Shown: positions 16,412-25,122, numbered from the stretch's first letter. The stretch is DNA of 64,000 nucleotides from Virgisporangium aliadipatigenens (GCF_016863615.1 NZ_BOPF01000021.1:62001-126000), one strand, 5' to 3'. Numbers and translations: made by a program. Notes: generated by a model from the sequence alone, not told the origin.

Positions 16412-17668
16412 GTGAGCACAGCCACTCGTGTCTACGTGGCCCGAATTGCCGGGATACCCGTCTTCGACCCCAACGGGGATCAGGTCGGGCGTACGCGGGA
16501 CGCCGTGGCACGGGAACGCACCGGCACCCTGGCCCCCCGCATCATCGGCCTGGTCGCCGAGATGCCGCTGCGCCGCCGCATCTTCCTGCCCATCGGCCGC
16601 ATCACCGCCATCGAGGCCGACGCGGTGATGCTCGGCACCGGCACGCTCAACCTGCGCCGGTTCGAGAAGCGCCCCGGTGAGCTGCTGGTGCTCGAAGAAC
16701 TGCTCGACCGGCGGGTGACCGTCGCCGCATCGGGTACCAGCGCCACCGTGGTCGACGTCGCGATGGAATCCGACCGGCTCGGCGACTGGTCGCTGACCCG
16801 GGTGGCGGTGCGCGAGTACACCGGGCGGCTCACCCGGCGCGGGCACCTGCGCCAGCTCGAGTGGAGCGAGGTGCGCGGGCTCAGCGGCCACGCCGATCAG
16901 CAGGGCACCGCCGGGATGCTCGCCCTCTTCCAGGACATGCGCCCCGCCGACCTCGCCAACGCGCTGCAGGACCTCGACGAGAGCCGGCGCTTCGAGGTGG
17001 CCGCGGCGCTCGACGACGAACGCCTCGCCGACGTCCTCGAGGAGTTGCCCGAACAGGACCAGATCGGGATCCTCGCGGCGCTCAACCCGGAGCGTGCGGC
17101 GGATGTTCTCGAGGAGATGAACCCGGACGACGCGGCCGACCTGCTAGCCGAGCTGCCCGCCGGGGAGCAGGAGGCGCTCCTGGAACTGATGGAGCCGGCC
17201 GAGGCGACGCCGGTTCGGCAGCTGCTGGCCCATCCGGAGGGCACCGCCGGCAGCGTCATGACCTCGGAGCCGGTGATCATGGCACCGGACAACACGGTCG
17301 CCGAGGCGCTCGCCCGCATCCGCGAACCACAGCTCGCCCCCGCGGTCGCCGCGCAGGTGTTCGTCGCGCGGCCGCCGATGGCCACCCCCACCGGCCGCTA
17401 CCTCGGGATGGTCTTCTTCCAGCGGCTCCTGCGCGAACCGCCGTCCGCCCTGCTCGGCGGCATCCTCGACTCCGACATCGACCCGCTGGAGCCGGCCGCG
17501 CCGCTGGCCGAGATCACCCAGCGGATGGCCACGTACAACCTCGTCGCCTGGCCGGTCGTCGACGCCCAGGACCGGCTCGTGGGCGCGGTGACCGTCGACG
17601 ACGTCCTGGACCACCTGCTGCCGCGCGACTGGCGCGACCGCGAACACGCCGGTGCAGCTGATGAGTGA
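16412..17668 (+). CDS. MgtE N-terminal/CBS domain protein (Rv1232c-like)
   Basis: The 418-residue soluble protein starts with PRC-barrel-like sequence (VYVARIAGIPVFDPNGDQVG). It continues with an MgtE-N superhelical domain of DALLDE-type repeats (DERLADVLEELPEQDQIGIL, PERAADVLEEMNPDDAADLL) and ends with paired CBS domains (GSVMTSEPVIMAPDNTVAEAL and AVTVDDVLDHLLPRDW). It lacks the MgtE membrane channel, so it is not itself a Mg transporter but may sense Mg or nucleotides. It overlaps the DUF1003 gene by 8 bp. Mycobacteria keep the same order (Rv1232c-Rv1231c-mrp), supporting a conserved linkage. Confidence 0.87.
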   Translation: MSTATRVYVARIAGIPVFDPNGDQVGRTRDAVARERTGTLAPRIIGLVAEMPLRRRIFLPIGRITAIEADAVMLGTGTLNLRRFEKRPGELLVLEELLDRRVTVAASGTSATVVDVAMESDRLGDWSLTRVAVREYTGRLTRRGHLRQLEWSEVRGLSGHADQQGTAGMLALFQDMRPADLANALQDLDESRRFEVAAALDDERLADVLEELPEQDQIGILAALNPERAADVLEEMNPDDAADLLAELPAGEQEALLELMEPAEATPVRQLLAHPEGTAGSVMTSEPVIMAPDNTVAEALARIREPQLAPAVAAQVFVARPPMATPTGRYLGMVFFQRLLREPPSALLGGILDSDIDPLEPAAPLAEITQRMATYNLVAWPVVDAQDRLVGAVTVDDVLDHLLPRDWRDREHAGAADE

Positions 17669-18269
17669 CCACCGGCGGCTGGATCAGCCCCGCGACCCGC
17701 GGCGCATCTCCCTGCCGCGCTACGACCCGGAGACGTTCGGGCGCGTCTCCGAGGGCATCGCCCGGTTCATGGGGACGGCGCGCTTCATCGTCTACATGAC
17801 CGTGTTCATCGCCGCCTGGCTCGGGTGGAACACGTTCGCGCCGGCCGGCATGCGGTTCGACCCGTACACGTTCACCTTCCTCACGCTGTTGCTGTCGCTG
17901 CAGGCCTCCTACGCGGCGCCGCTGATCCTGCTCGCCCAGAACAGGCAGGCCGACCGGGACCGCGTCTCCCTGGAGGAGGACCGCCGGCGGGCCGCCATGC
18001 AGAAGGCCGACACGGAGTACCTGGCCCGGGAGATCGCGGCGCTGCGGATCGCCATCGGCGAGGTCGCCACCCGGGACTACCTGCGCTCCGAGCTGGCCCG
18101 CCTCGCCGAGGAACTCGACGACGCCGCGCACCGGCGCAGCAAGCACGACCGCAAGGAGATCCGCAAGGACGTCAAGCGGGTCGTGCGGGAGGCCGATCTC
18201 GACACCACCGCCGCCGAGGACGGCTACGACGACGACAGCGCCCTGGACGAGCCGCTGCCTCGCCGATAG
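17661..18269 (+). CDS. DUF1003 membrane protein (Rv1231c-like)
   Basis: The ~202-residue protein has the DUF1003 core: GRVSEGIARFMGTARFIVYMTVFIAAWLGWNTF, then FDPYTFTFLTLLLSLQASYAAPLILLAQNRQADRDR. Two transmembrane helices are followed by a long charged coiled coil of Arg/Glu/Asp. The ATG at 17661 overlaps the upstream stop (ATGAGTGA), indicating translational coupling with the MgtE-N/CBS protein. DUF1003 function is unknown; fusion or adjacency with MgtE-N/CBS suggests a shared cation-related role. Confidence 0.88.
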   Translation: MSDHRRLDQPRDPRRISLPRYDPETFGRVSEGIARFMGTARFIVYMTVFIAAWLGWNTFAPAGMRFDPYTFTFLTLLLSLQASYAAPLILLAQNRQADRDRVSLEEDRRRAAMQKADTEYLAREIAALRIAIGEVATRDYLRSELARLAEELDDAAHRRSKHDRKEIRKDVKRVVREADLDTTAAEDGYDDDSALDEPLPRR

Positions 18270-18304
18270 CGGGTCCCACCCGACCCGGCAGTAGCATTGC
18301 CGAC

Positions 18305-19456
18305 ATGTCAGCTCCCGCCACCACGCTGAACGACGCCGTTCGCGCGGCGCTCGCCTCCGTCCAGGACCCCGAGATCCGTCGCCCCATCACCGACCTCGGC
18401 ATGGTCGAGTCGGTCGACGTCGGTGCCGACGGGGTGGCCCGCATCGGGATCCTGCTGACCGTCTCCGGCTGCCCGCTCAAGGACAAGCTGCGCGCCGACA
18501 TCACCGCCGCCGCCACCTCGGTCGACGGGGTGCGCGCGGTGGAGATCGACTTCGGGGCGATGACCCAGGATCAGCGGCAGGCGCTGCAGGCGAAGCTGCG
18601 CGGCGGAAGCGGCGGGGCGGAGCCGGTGATCCCGTTCGCGCAGCCCGGATCGCGGACCCGCGTGTACGCCGTGGCCAGCGGAAAGGGCGGCGTCGGCAAG
18701 TCCAGCGTCACCGTCAACCTGGCCGCCTCCCTGGCCGCCCGCGGGCTGTCCGTCGGGGTGGTGGACGCCGACATCTACGGGCACTCGGTGCCGCGCATGC
18801 TCGGCGTCGAGGGTGGGCCCACCAAGGTCCAAGACATGATCATGCCGCCCCAGGCCGTGCACGGGATCAAGGTGATCTCGATCGGGATGTTCACTCCGGG
18901 GAACGCCGCCGTGGTCTGGCGCGGGCCGATGCTGCACCGGGCGCTGCAGCAGTTCCTGGCGGACGTGTTCTGGGGCGACGTCGACGTGCTGCTGCTCGAT
19001 TTGCCGCCGGGTACCGGCGATGTGGCGATCTCGCTGGCGCAGCTGCTGCCGAGCGCCGAGATCCTCGTCGTCACCACCCCGCAGACCGCCGCCGCCGAGG
19101 TGGCCGAGCGCGCCGGGGCCATCGCGTTGAACACCCACCAGCGGGTCGTCGGCGTCATCGAGAACATGTCCTGGCTCGAACTGCCCGACGGCACCCGCAT
19201 GGAGGTCTTCGGCGCCGGCGGTGGGCAGACCGTCGCCGACTCGCTCAGCCGGTCGATCGGGGCGACGGTGCCGCTGCTCGGCCAGATCCCGCTCGACCCG
19301 CGCCTGCGCGAGAACGGCGACGTCGGCACCCCGATCGTGCTCGCCGAGCCGACGTCCGGTGCGGCGACGGCGCTCGAGTCGATCGCGGACCGGCTGGCCG
19401 TGCGCAAGGAGAACATCGTCGGCCGCTCGCTGGGTCTCAAGCCGGCGGGCCGCTAA
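18305..19456 (+). CDS. mrp: Mrp/NBP35-family iron-sulfur cluster carrier ATPase
   Basis: The 383-residue protein combines an N-terminal DUF59/MIP18 domain (VQDPEIRRPITDLGMV, SGCPLKDKL) with a ParA-like deviant Walker ATPase (ASGKGGVGKSSVTVNLAASLA, DADIYGHSVPRMLG, LPPGTGDVAISLAQL). It is expected to bind and transfer 4Fe-4S clusters using ATP. The typical C-terminal CxxC of the longest Mrp proteins is not visible; the corresponding segment reads ENMSWLELPDGTRMEVFGAGGG. That may mean cluster binding differs here, though I believe actinobacterial Mrp proteins share this feature. It is syntenic with mycobacterial mrp. Confidence 0.9.
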   Translation: MSAPATTLNDAVRAALASVQDPEIRRPITDLGMVESVDVGADGVARIGILLTVSGCPLKDKLRADITAAATSVDGVRAVEIDFGAMTQDQRQALQAKLRGGSGGAEPVIPFAQPGSRTRVYAVASGKGGVGKSSVTVNLAASLAARGLSVGVVDADIYGHSVPRMLGVEGGPTKVQDMIMPPQAVHGIKVISIGMFTPGNAAVVWRGPMLHRALQQFLADVFWGDVDVLLLDLPPGTGDVAISLAQLLPSAEILVVTTPQTAAAEVAERAGAIALNTHQRVVGVIENMSWLELPDGTRMEVFGAGGGQTVADSLSRSIGATVPLLGQIPLDPRLRENGDVGTPIVLAEPTSGAATALESIADRLAVRKENIVGRSLGLKPAGR

Positions 19457-19460
19457 GCGG

Positions 19461-19531
19461 CGATCTTGCAGTTGTGGCTGCGACGAAGCGGCCGTAGACG
19501 GCGCAAGTCGGGCGCCGCAACTGCAAGATCG
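19461..19531. repeat. Inverted repeat between convergent mrp and tatB
   Basis: CGATCTTGCAGTTG (19461-19474) is exactly repeated in inverse as CAACTGCAAGATCG (19518-19531), with a 43-bp GC-rich loop. Partial complementarity extends outward and inward. It fills the gap between converging genes and could serve as a bidirectional terminator or be a miniature repeat dispersed in the genome. Confidence 0.75.
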
Positions 19532-19539
19532 GCGAGGTC

Positions 19540-19995
19540 CTACGTGACGTCGTCGTAGCGGCCGGCGATCGGGGCGGCCGGCTCCGCCGCGGCGGGCTTG
19601 CCCAGGTCGACGGCCGGGGCCTCGACGGCGGGCGCCGGATCGGGCTTGGTCGTCGCGAACTTGTCCAGCCCGAGCTTCTCCGTCTCCACGCCCAACTGGT
19701 CGGCCGTGGTCTTGACGTCGCTCAGGATCTCCTGGAACGGGCGCCGGATGGCGTCCTCCTCGGCCTCGCTGAGCAGATGCTTGCGGATGAACGTCTTCGG
19801 GTGCAGGTCCTCAAGCTCGATGTTGGTGCCGAGCTCCCGCGAGAGATCACTGGTCGCACCACGAGCCATCGAGCGCACCTTGCGCAGCAGTCCCATCGCG
19901 TCGGAGAGCACCTTGGGCAGCCGCTCCGGCCCGATGATGAACAGGGCCGCCAGGATCAGCGCGATGATCTCCCAGCTACCCAGGTTGTCCAGCAC
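19540..19995 (-). CDS. tatB: Sec-independent translocase subunit TatB
   Basis: The 151-residue protein has the TatA/B pattern: one N-terminal transmembrane helix (WEIIALILAALFII), the hinge GPERLPKVLSDAMGLLRKV, an amphipathic helix, and a long charged tail. The Glu/Pro after the helix and the extended C-terminus identify TatB rather than TatA. It works with TatA/TatC to export folded twin-arginine proteins; a DUF1501 protein at 28170 is a likely client. The start is GTG at 19995. It lies downstream of htrA in the same orientation with a short gap, as in the mycobacterial sigE locus. Confidence 0.9.
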   Translation of the reverse strand: MLDNLGSWEIIALILAALFIIGPERLPKVLSDAMGLLRKVRSMARGATSDLSRELGTNIELEDLHPKTFIRKHLLSEAEEDAIRRPFQEILSDVKTTADQLGVETEKLGLDKFATTKPDPAPAVEAPAVDLGKPAAAEPAAPIAGRYDDVT

Positions 19996-20011
19996 GAGGC
20001 CAAGAGTAGGA

Positions 20012-21259
20012 CTAGTTCGCGTCCTGGGCCAAGGTCACCGACGTCTTCTGTTCCGAACCGTCGCGTTGGTACGTCACCGGCACCACCGACCCGGGCGCGT
20101 ACTTGCGGATCAGGGCCACCAGATCGCCCGGATCCTCCACCGCGTCGTCGTTGAACCGCGTGATCACGTCACCGGCGCGCATACCGGCCTGTTCGGCCGG
20201 CCCGCCCGCAGCGACTGAATTGATCTTCACGCCGCCGTTGGCGCTGCGGTAGTTGGGATCGGTCGTCGCGCCGAGCACGGTGCGCCGGGCCTTGCCGCGT
20301 TCGATGATGTCCTGCGCCTGCCGCTTGGCCTGGTTGATCGGGATGGCGAACGCGAGACCGACGTTGCCGGCCGTCTCCTCGTCCGAGGCGAGCGACTTGA
20401 TCACCGAGTTGATGCCGACGACGCGGCCGTTGAGGTCGAAGAGCGGGCCACCGGAGTTGCCCTGGTTGACCGCCGCGTCGGTCTGGATCGCCGCGTAGTA
20501 GCGCGGGCTGCTGGCCTCGCCGGCGACCACCGGCCGGTCGAGCGCGCTGACGATGCCGTACGTGACGGTGTTGCTGAGCGCGAGCGGGGCGCCGATCGCC
20601 AGGACCGGGTCGCCCACCTGCACACTGTCCGAGTCCGCGAACTCCACCGCCGGCAGGTTTGACTGCTCGATCTTGATGACGGCCACGTCGGACTCGGGCT
20701 CGGTGCCGACCAGCTTCGCATCGGCCGTGCGCCCGTCCGCGAACGTCACGCTCAACTGGCTGCCCGGCCCGCCGGCGACGTGGTCGTTGGTGAGCACGTA
20801 TCCGTCGTTCGACACGATGAAGCCGGAGCCGAGACTGCCGTTGCTGCCGACGCGCGCCCGGATGGTGACCACGCTGGGCAGGACCTTCTTCACCACACCC
20901 GCGATGGAGTCCGGCGGGCGCTGGCCCAGGCCGCCGTTGGCGCTCCCCTCGCCCAGCGCCGAACCACCACCGAGCGTGCCCCCGCCGCTGCGCACCGCAA
21001 AGACGTATCCGAGCGTGCCGCCCAGGGCGCCGGCCAGCAGCGCTGTGATCACGGACACCATCAGGACCAGGCCGATGCCCTTGCGGGGCTCGGCGGGCGG
21101 CCGTTCCAACGGAGTGGCCGACTCGGGCGGCTCGGCCGGGACCGGGGCGTAGACCACGGTCGCTGCCTGGGGGTTTCGCCAGGGATCGGAGATGCCGTCC
21201 GACCACCACACCTCACCCGACTGCCCGGCCCCTCGCCGCCACGGCGAACCGTCCGTCAC
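20012..21259 (-). CDS. htrA: HtrA/DegP-type S1C serine protease with PDZ domain
   Basis: The 415-residue membrane-anchored protease has a Trp/Pro-rich cytoplasmic N-terminus and one transmembrane helix (~residues 63-88). The chymotrypsin-like domain carries the triad His~160 (TNDHVAGG), Asp~191 (ESDVAVIKIE) and Ser~269 (QGNSGGPLFD). One PDZ domain near the C-terminus (GGPAEQAGMRAGDVITRFND) completes it. The active site faces outside, where it would degrade or refold damaged exported proteins. I use the GTG at 21259, which has GGAGGAG 8 nt upstream. In mycobacteria sigE and rseA sit just upstream; here the next gene is the O-methyltransferase, with no sigma factor between. Confidence 0.92.
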   Translation of the reverse strand: MTDGSPWRRGAGQSGEVWWSDGISDPWRNPQAATVVYAPVPAEPPESATPLERPPAEPRKGIGLVLMVSVITALLAGALGGTLGYVFAVRSGGGTLGGGSALGEGSANGGLGQRPPDSIAGVVKKVLPSVVTIRARVGSNGSLGSGFIVSNDGYVLTNDHVAGGPGSQLSVTFADGRTADAKLVGTEPESDVAVIKIEQSNLPAVEFADSDSVQVGDPVLAIGAPLALSNTVTYGIVSALDRPVVAGEASSPRYYAAIQTDAAVNQGNSGGPLFDLNGRVVGINSVIKSLASDEETAGNVGLAFAIPINQAKRQAQDIIERGKARRTVLGATTDPNYRSANGGVKINSVAAGGPAEQAGMRAGDVITRFNDDAVEDPGDLVALIRKYAPGSVVPVTYQRDGSEQKTSVTLAQDAN

Positions 21260-21463
21260 GATCGGTACTCCTCCGCTCGCCCACCACACGCCGCCCAACC
21301 CGCGGGGGATGGGTCTGTCCAGCATTGCACGGGTCGGCCCGAGTCGTTTCCCACCGGCATGGATGAGTCTCACGTCCGGCCACGGTGCCGGTCACCGATG
21401 GATCGACGGAACAGGGCTTAGGCTCTGCCCGGGATCGGTATGCGACGAGGAGGTGTGGTCACC

Positions 21464-22093
21464 GTGCGGCACGACGCGCACACCCGTGACTTCGCCGACG
21501 GGTACGTCGCCGAGGATCCCCTGCTCACGGTCGCCCGGGAGCAGGCCATCGAGGTGGGACTCACCCCGGTGAGCCCGGCCGCCGGAGCGGCGTTGCGGTT
21601 GGTCGCGGCCGCCAGCGGTGCGCGTGCCGTCGTCGAGGTCGGCACGGGAACGGGCGTGAGCGGCCTCTGGCTCCTGCGCGGCATGCGGCCCGACGGCGTT
21701 CTCACCACGATCGACCTCGAACGCGAGCACCAGCGCATCGCCCGGCGGGTCTTCGCGGCGGCCGGGTTCCCGCAGTCGCGCACCAGGATCATCGCCGGGC
21801 GGGCCGCCGACGTGCTGCCCCGGCTGACCGACGGCGCGTACGACCTGGTGTTCGTGCACCACGACCGGATGGAGTACGCGTCGGCCGTCGCGGCGGCGGC
21901 GCGGCTGCTGCGGCCCGGCGGGCTGCTCGCCCTCGGCGGTGCACTCGGCGAGGGCCGCGTGATCGACCCGGCCGCCCGGGATCCGGACACCGTGGCGCTG
22001 CGCGAGATCCTGCGCACGCTCCGCGACGACGAACGGTGGCTGCCGGCGTTCGTGCCGACGGGCGACGGGCTGATGTGCGCGGTGAAGCGGTAG
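21464..22093 (+). CDS. O-methyltransferase, Rv1220c/class I SAM-dependent
   Basis: The 209-residue protein has the COMT-like SAM-binding motif AVVEVGTGTGVSGLWLLRGM, motif GVLTTIDLEREHQRIARRVF, and YDLVFVHHDRMEYASAVAAAARLLRPGGLLALGGA. Catechol-type O-methyltransferases normally have metal-binding Asp/Asn residues at the FVDA-like position; here it reads FVHHDR, so metal dependence may differ. I place the start at GTG 21464, 10 nt after GAGGAGG, rather than the upstream ATG 21440. It diverges from htrA across about 200 bp that contain no gene. Rv1220c occupies the same side of the mycobacterial sigE locus. Confidence 0.85.
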   Translation: MRHDAHTRDFADGYVAEDPLLTVAREQAIEVGLTPVSPAAGAALRLVAAASGARAVVEVGTGTGVSGLWLLRGMRPDGVLTTIDLEREHQRIARRVFAAAGFPQSRTRIIAGRAADVLPRLTDGAYDLVFVHHDRMEYASAVAAAARLLRPGGLLALGGALGEGRVIDPAARDPDTVALREILRTLRDDERWLPAFVPTGDGLMCAVKR

Positions 22094-22131
22094 CGCGCAT
22101 TCTGTCGTACCCCTCGTTCAGGGTGTGGGGC

Positions 22132-23076
22132 ATGACGATCGCACCCGTGCACCACACGCTGCTGTCCGCCGTTCCGCCGTTCTCGATCGAGGCGTCACGC
22201 CGGGCCATGGCCGGTTTCCAGCCGTGCGCCGGAGATCAGCAGGTCTGCGCCGCGCATGTGCGCAAGGCGTTCCTGCGGCCGGGCGCCGACGACGAGGCCG
22301 TCGTGGTGGAGGTCAGTCGGCGACCGGACACCACGCCCGGCGTGAGCCTGCTCGTGCACGCCGCGAGCCCGCTCTCCCCCGCCGAGGCGGCCGCGGTGGA
22401 GCTGACCGTGTCCCGATGGCTCAGCCTCACCGACGACCTGCGCCCGCTGCTCGACCGGGCCACCGGCGACCCGCCCACGGCGGCCCTGCTGGGCGCGGTC
22501 GAGGGGCTGCACCAGGTGCGGTTCCCGTCGCTCGCGGAGGGGGTGGCGTACTTCGCGCTCAGCCAGCGGTCGACGCAGTGGTCCGCCGCGGCGCGCAAGG
22601 CCCGGATGGCGACCTCGCTCGGGCCCGCGCTGGAGGTCGGCGGGCAGCGGTATGTCGCGTTCCCGTCGCTCGGCCGGCTCGCCTCGATGAGCGCGGAGGA
22701 GCTGCTGCCCTACGGGGGCAACCGGCAGCGGGCCGCCCGGCTCGACGAGGTGCTCACGGGGGTGGCGCGGCTGGACGAGGACATGCTGCGCACCGCGCCG
22801 TACGCCGAGGCGCGGGAGGCGTTGCTGGCGGTGCGCGGGATCGGGGTGTTCACGGCCAACGCCATCCTGCTGCGGGTGCTCGGGCGGCCGGACGACGTGC
22901 CGTTGGAGATGGCGCAGTTCGCGGCCGTCAGCGAGGGGGTGTACGGGCCGCACCCGCCGGCGCCGGATGAGATCCGCGAGCGGTACGGGGCGCACACCGG
23001 CTGGTGGGCGTACCTGTGCCGGACGGCGCTCGCCTGGCGCAGGGCCGACGCGAAGGGTGCGGCCGCGGCGGCCTAA
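22132..23076 (+). CDS. AlkA-like HhH-GPD DNA glycosylase-family protein
   Basis: The 314-residue protein resembles DNA-3-methyladenine glycosylase II. An N-terminal AlkA_N-like domain is followed by a helical domain with the helix-hairpin-helix LLAVRGIGVFTANAILLRVLG. However, the following segment reads GRPDDVPLEMAQFAAV. The catalytic Asp of E. coli AlkA (in PDDYL) aligns with Met-Ala, so the expected catalytic residue is missing or replaced by a nearby Glu. It may bind damaged DNA, use another residue, or act elsewhere. The ATG at 22132 follows a GTGTGGGG stretch. It converges on pepA with a 12-bp gap. Confidence 0.8.
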   Translation: MTIAPVHHTLLSAVPPFSIEASRRAMAGFQPCAGDQQVCAAHVRKAFLRPGADDEAVVVEVSRRPDTTPGVSLLVHAASPLSPAEAAAVELTVSRWLSLTDDLRPLLDRATGDPPTAALLGAVEGLHQVRFPSLAEGVAYFALSQRSTQWSAAARKARMATSLGPALEVGGQRYVAFPSLGRLASMSAEELLPYGGNRQRAARLDEVLTGVARLDEDMLRTAPYAEAREALLAVRGIGVFTANAILLRVLGRPDDVPLEMAQFAAVSEGVYGPHPPAPDEIRERYGAHTGWWAYLCRTALAWRRADAKGAAAAA

Positions 23077-23088
23077 TCCGCCGAAGGG

Positions 23089-24591
23089 TCAGGGCGTCAG
23101 CGTGGAGAGCCAGCGCAGCAGGGTGCGGACGCCCCAGCCGGTGGCGCCCTTGACCAGTTCGCCGTCGGCGCCGTCGGCCCACGCCGGGGCGGACATGTCG
23201 ATGTGCGCCCACCGGTCCCGGTGCACGCCCGCGAACTCCCGCAGGTACAGGGCGGCGGTCACCGACCCGGCGCCGATCTCGGTGGCGTTGATCAGGTCGG
23301 TGTCGTCGCCGGCCAGGGCCTCCACGTAGTCCTCGGGAAGCGGCAGCCGCCACACCTTCTCGCCGGCCTCGTCGGCGGCGGTGGCGAGTTCCTTGGCGAG
23401 GGCGTCGCTGTCGCTGAAGAGCGCGGCGGTGCGCTTGCCGAGGGCGACGCTCTGCGCGCCGGTGAGCGTGGCGAGGTCGATCAGGTAGTCCGGCTTGAGC
23501 CGGGTGGAGCCGTAGGCGAGGGCGTCGGCGAGCACGAGCCGGCCCTCGGCGTCGGTGTTGCGCACCTCGCTGGTGATGCCGCCGAAGTGGCGGACCACGT
23601 CGCCGGGGCGCATCGCGGTGCCGCTGACCATGTTCTCGGCGAGGGGGGCGAGGGCGGTCACGCGCACGGGCAGGCGCAGGTTTGCCGCGCCGAGCGTGGC
23701 CGCCACGACCGCGGCCGCCCCGCCCATGTCCTTGCGCATCAGCTTCATGCCGTCGCGGCCCTTGATGCAGATACCGCCGGTGTCGAAGGTGATGCCCTTG
23801 CCCACCAGCACCACGTGCAGTTTCGCGCCGCGCGGCCGGTAGGCCAGTTCGACCAGGCGGGGGCCGTGGGCCGAGCCGGAGCCGACCGCGAGGATGCCGC
23901 CGAAGCCCTCGGTGGAAAGCTGTGCCGGTTCGCGCACGGTGACGGTGAGGTCGGCGACGCCCTTCGCCTCCCGGATCACCTGCTTGGCGAACCAGTCGGG
24001 AGTCTTCCGGTCGCTCGGCGTGTTGGTCAGGTCGCGCGCCAGCCGGATCTGCGTGACGGTGATCCGCGCCTTCGCCAGCGCCTCGTCGAACGGCGCGCCC
24101 GACACCAGCGTCACCCGGCGCAGCGCCGGCTTGTCGTCGTCGTTGCCCAGCCGGTACCGGTACGACGCGAGCCACAGCCCCTCGGCGAGCCCGCGCACCG
24201 CTTCGGCGCCGACGCCGTCGGGCAGGACCAGCGCGACGGCCTCTTCCTTCTTGGCGGTGCGGGCCAGTGCGGCCCCGGCCGAACGCCACGCGGCCTCGCC
24301 ACCGTCGCCGACGCCCACGAACACCAGCCGCGCCAGCCGTTGCAGCGGCCGGATCCAGGTCTGCGTCGAGCCGGCCTTGCCGGAGTGCTCCGACTCGTCC
24401 AGGAACCCGACGAGTTCCTCGGCGTCGACGCCGTGCGGCACGTCGACGAGGAGTTCGACGGAAGGGCTGTCACCCTCGTGGGTTGCGACGGCCGCGGCAT
24501 CCGGGTCGTTGTCCTCGGTACCGGGCCCGACCGGCAGCGCGACGACCGCGACGCCCCTCGGCAACCGGCCCGCGACCCGAACGTCAAGCAT
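23089..24591 (-). CDS. pepA: Leucyl aminopeptidase (M17 family)
   Basis: This ~500-residue cytosolic di-zinc aminopeptidase removes N-terminal residues such as Leu from peptides. The catalytic C-terminal domain shows VGKGITFDTGGICIK (metal Lys/Asp), MRKDMGGAAAVVAATL and the signature NTDAEGRLVLADAL (metal Asp/Glu, catalytic Arg). It ends near GATGWGVRTLLRWL. The variable N-terminal domain is standard for the family. I choose ATG 24591 with GGGAG 8 nt upstream; an in-frame ATG at 24597 is also possible. It converges with the AlkA-like gene. Confidence 0.9.
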   Translation of the reverse strand: MLDVRVAGRLPRGVAVVALPVGPGTEDNDPDAAAVATHEGDSPSVELLVDVPHGVDAEELVGFLDESEHSGKAGSTQTWIRPLQRLARLVFVGVGDGGEAAWRSAGAALARTAKKEEAVALVLPDGVGAEAVRGLAEGLWLASYRYRLGNDDDKPALRRVTLVSGAPFDEALAKARITVTQIRLARDLTNTPSDRKTPDWFAKQVIREAKGVADLTVTVREPAQLSTEGFGGILAVGSGSAHGPRLVELAYRPRGAKLHVVLVGKGITFDTGGICIKGRDGMKLMRKDMGGAAAVVAATLGAANLRLPVRVTALAPLAENMVSGTAMRPGDVVRHFGGITSEVRNTDAEGRLVLADALAYGSTRLKPDYLIDLATLTGAQSVALGKRTAALFSDSDALAKELATAADEAGEKVWRLPLPEDYVEALAGDDTDLINATEIGAGSVTAALYLREFAGVHRDRWAHIDMSAPAWADGADGELVKGATGWGVRTLLRWLSTLTP

Positions 24592-24742
24592 CTCCATCAC
24601 TCCCGGCACCGGCTTCCAGAGTTGGTCTATGGGCAGCAAAAGGGCCGGTGCGACGCAGGTCCGAGACGGCCCTGCACACCGGCGGGTGGGGGCGATAGGG
24701 GGCGCGCGGCAGCGGTGCCGCGCGCCCCCGGGACGCCGTTGC

Positions 24743-24910
24743 TCAGCCCGTCGCGGACTTGAGCGCCGTACTGAGCGCGTTGGCCTCGTCGGGCGTCATC
24801 TCCACCACGAGCCGGCCACCACCCTCCAGCGGCACGCGCATGACGATGCCGCGGCCTTCCTTGGTGACCTCCAGCGGACCGTCACCCGTCCGCGGCTTCA
24901 TGGCCGCCAT
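24743..24910 (-). CDS. DUF3117 small protein (Rv1211-like)
   Basis: The 55-residue protein MAAMKPRTGDGPLEVTKEGR... matches the very conserved actinobacterial DUF3117 family. It is nearly invariant across genomes but has no known function. The ATG at 24910 has GGGGAG six nt upstream. It is transcribed alone, facing away from the PaaX regulator gene. In mycobacteria it also lies close to tag and folP2, as here, supporting the view that this is an ancestral neighbourhood. Confidence 0.93.
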   Translation of the reverse strand: MAAMKPRTGDGPLEVTKEGRGIVMRVPLEGGGRLVVEMTPDEANALSTALKSATG

Positions 24911-25071
24911 GTTGTCTCCCCTCACAGTCAGCCTTCAGGCGCATCGGTTCCCCATCCGCACCCGCATGCGGCGCGCCGCCTCGCCCCGAACAAATACAGG
25001 TCCGGCGCGTTTTGTGCCAGCTCTAGATTTTCGCTGATGAAGGGCCCAAGACCCAAACCGGCGCCACTTTG

Positions 25072-25113
25072 TTGTGACAGTGATATGGCGACACTCCTGT
25101 GAAACTGTCACAA
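25072..25113 (+). promoter_or_regulatory. Inverted-repeat operator before the PaaX-family regulator gene
   Basis: TTGTGACAG (25072-25080) and CTGTCACAA (25105-25113) are exact 9-bp inverted arms separated by 24 bp, ending 9 bp before the regulator's ATG. The symmetric arms fit binding of a dimer or a pair of dimers, and the position fits autorepression by the PaaX-like protein. Confidence 0.6.
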
Positions 25114-25122
25114 TGAGCGCCG

